DNA of 6,534 nucleotides from the NCBI GenBank assembly GCA_003222855.1, contig QHXH01000275.1, positions 1 to 6,534 on the forward strand. The letters run 5' to 3'. Source of the DNA: Acidobacteriota bacterium. Its GTDB lineage: Bacteria > Acidobacteriota > Blastocatellia > Pyrinomonadales > Pyrinomonadaceae. This document shows, in pieces, positions 6,417-6,534 of this stretch. The notes under the pieces are model-generated. The model was not told the origin of the DNA. It did not search any database and was given only the letters and a program-made list of their open reading frames with translations. Each line of letters begins with the position of its first letter. Positions within the stretch are counted from its first letter, which is position 1. Both the position numbers and the translations under genes were made by a program.

Positions 6417-6534
6417 GTGAACCAAACGGTTGTCATCGTGGGCCTGGGTGAAGTCGGCAAGCCTTTGCTGGAGATTATGAAGGGCAGGTATCGGACGTTT
6501 GGCGTAGATATCAATCAGCCTGCACCCGTCTCCC
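6417..6534 (+). CDS. NAD-binding protein, possibly nucleotide-sugar dehydrogenase, 3'-partial
   Basis: A GTG at 6417 opens a frame that runs off the right edge after 39 codons. The product starts NQTVVIVGLGEVGKPLLEIM, a textbook beta-alpha Rossmann start with the GxGxxG fingerprint (GLGEVG), followed by RYRTFGVDIN, where the Asp would bind the adenosine ribose of NAD. This resembles the N-terminus of UDP-glucose/GDP-mannose dehydrogenase family proteins, although those more often read GLGYVGLP. If so, it could be the C6 dehydrogenase that supplies the uronic acid for the genes upstream. Other NAD-binding families (for example 6-phosphogluconate dehydrogenase-like proteins) cannot be excluded from so short a piece. 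It starts 40 bases after the aminotransferase stop, with no clear Shine-Dalgarno. Confidence 0.6.
   Translation, partial: MNQTVVIVGLGEVGKPLLEIMKGRYRTFGVDINQPAPVS

Noticed and set aside
1..6534. CRISPR arrays, tRNA or rRNA genes, insertion sequences
   Set aside because: No regularly spaced repeats, cloverleaf-like segments, rRNA signatures or transposase motifs were seen on either strand.

Overview
The window is a stretch of a bacterial surface-polysaccharide (exopolysaccharide or O-antigen type) biosynthesis locus. All recognised genes lie on the + strand and are closely spaced. GC is moderate and uneven: hand counts on sampled lines run from about 35% to 72%. Gene content and style (a GT4 enzyme beside an N-terminally extended polysaccharide deacetylase, then a Gfo/Idh - hexapeptide acyltransferase - DegT cassette, with almost no Shine-Dalgarno motifs) fit a soil or freshwater bacterium of the Verrucomicrobiota or Acidobacteriota kind. 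That taxonomic guess is weak, because no rRNA or other marker gene is present.

Layout from left to right: (1) 3-1082, a family 4 glycosyltransferase whose N-terminus lies beyond the left edge; (2) 1083-1212, a non-coding spacer with no convincing signal; (3) 1213-2874, a NodB-like polysaccharide deacetylase family protein; (4) a short spacer with a small hairpin; (5) about 2940-3635, an unrecognised, AT-richer gene for a small, probably exported protein; (6) 3692-4679, a Gfo/Idh/MocA oxidoreductase gene broken near its middle by an apparent internal loss of roughly 53-56 bases that changes frame; (7) 4676-5149, a left-handed beta-helix acyltransferase overlapping the oxidoreductase stop by 4 bases; (8) a 63-base spacer with a hairpin and a degenerate 7-base tandem repeat; (9) 5213-6376, a DegT/DnrJ/EryC1 PLP aminotransferase; (10) 6417 to the right edge, the start of an NAD-binding protein, possibly a nucleotide-sugar dehydrogenase.

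Taken together, genes 6-8 and probably the cut-off last gene resemble the route that oxidises a UDP-HexNAc at C6 and C3, transaminates C3 and N-acetylates it, giving a UDP-2,3-diacetamido-2,3-dideoxy-hexuronic acid (the WbpA/B/E/D or Wlb type of pathway). The glycosyltransferase would add a sugar to a growing repeat unit, and the deacetylase-like protein would modify sugars in it. The pathway assignment is inferred from family membership and order.

The main anomaly is the broken oxidoreductase. Its 5' half is clearly richer in GC (about 63%) than its 3' half (about 51%), and the change coincides with the lesion. This suggests a recombination or assembly junction rather than a simple point frameshift. 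I see no wholly new system; the unrecognised secreted protein and the oxidoreductase junction are the items most worth pursuing.
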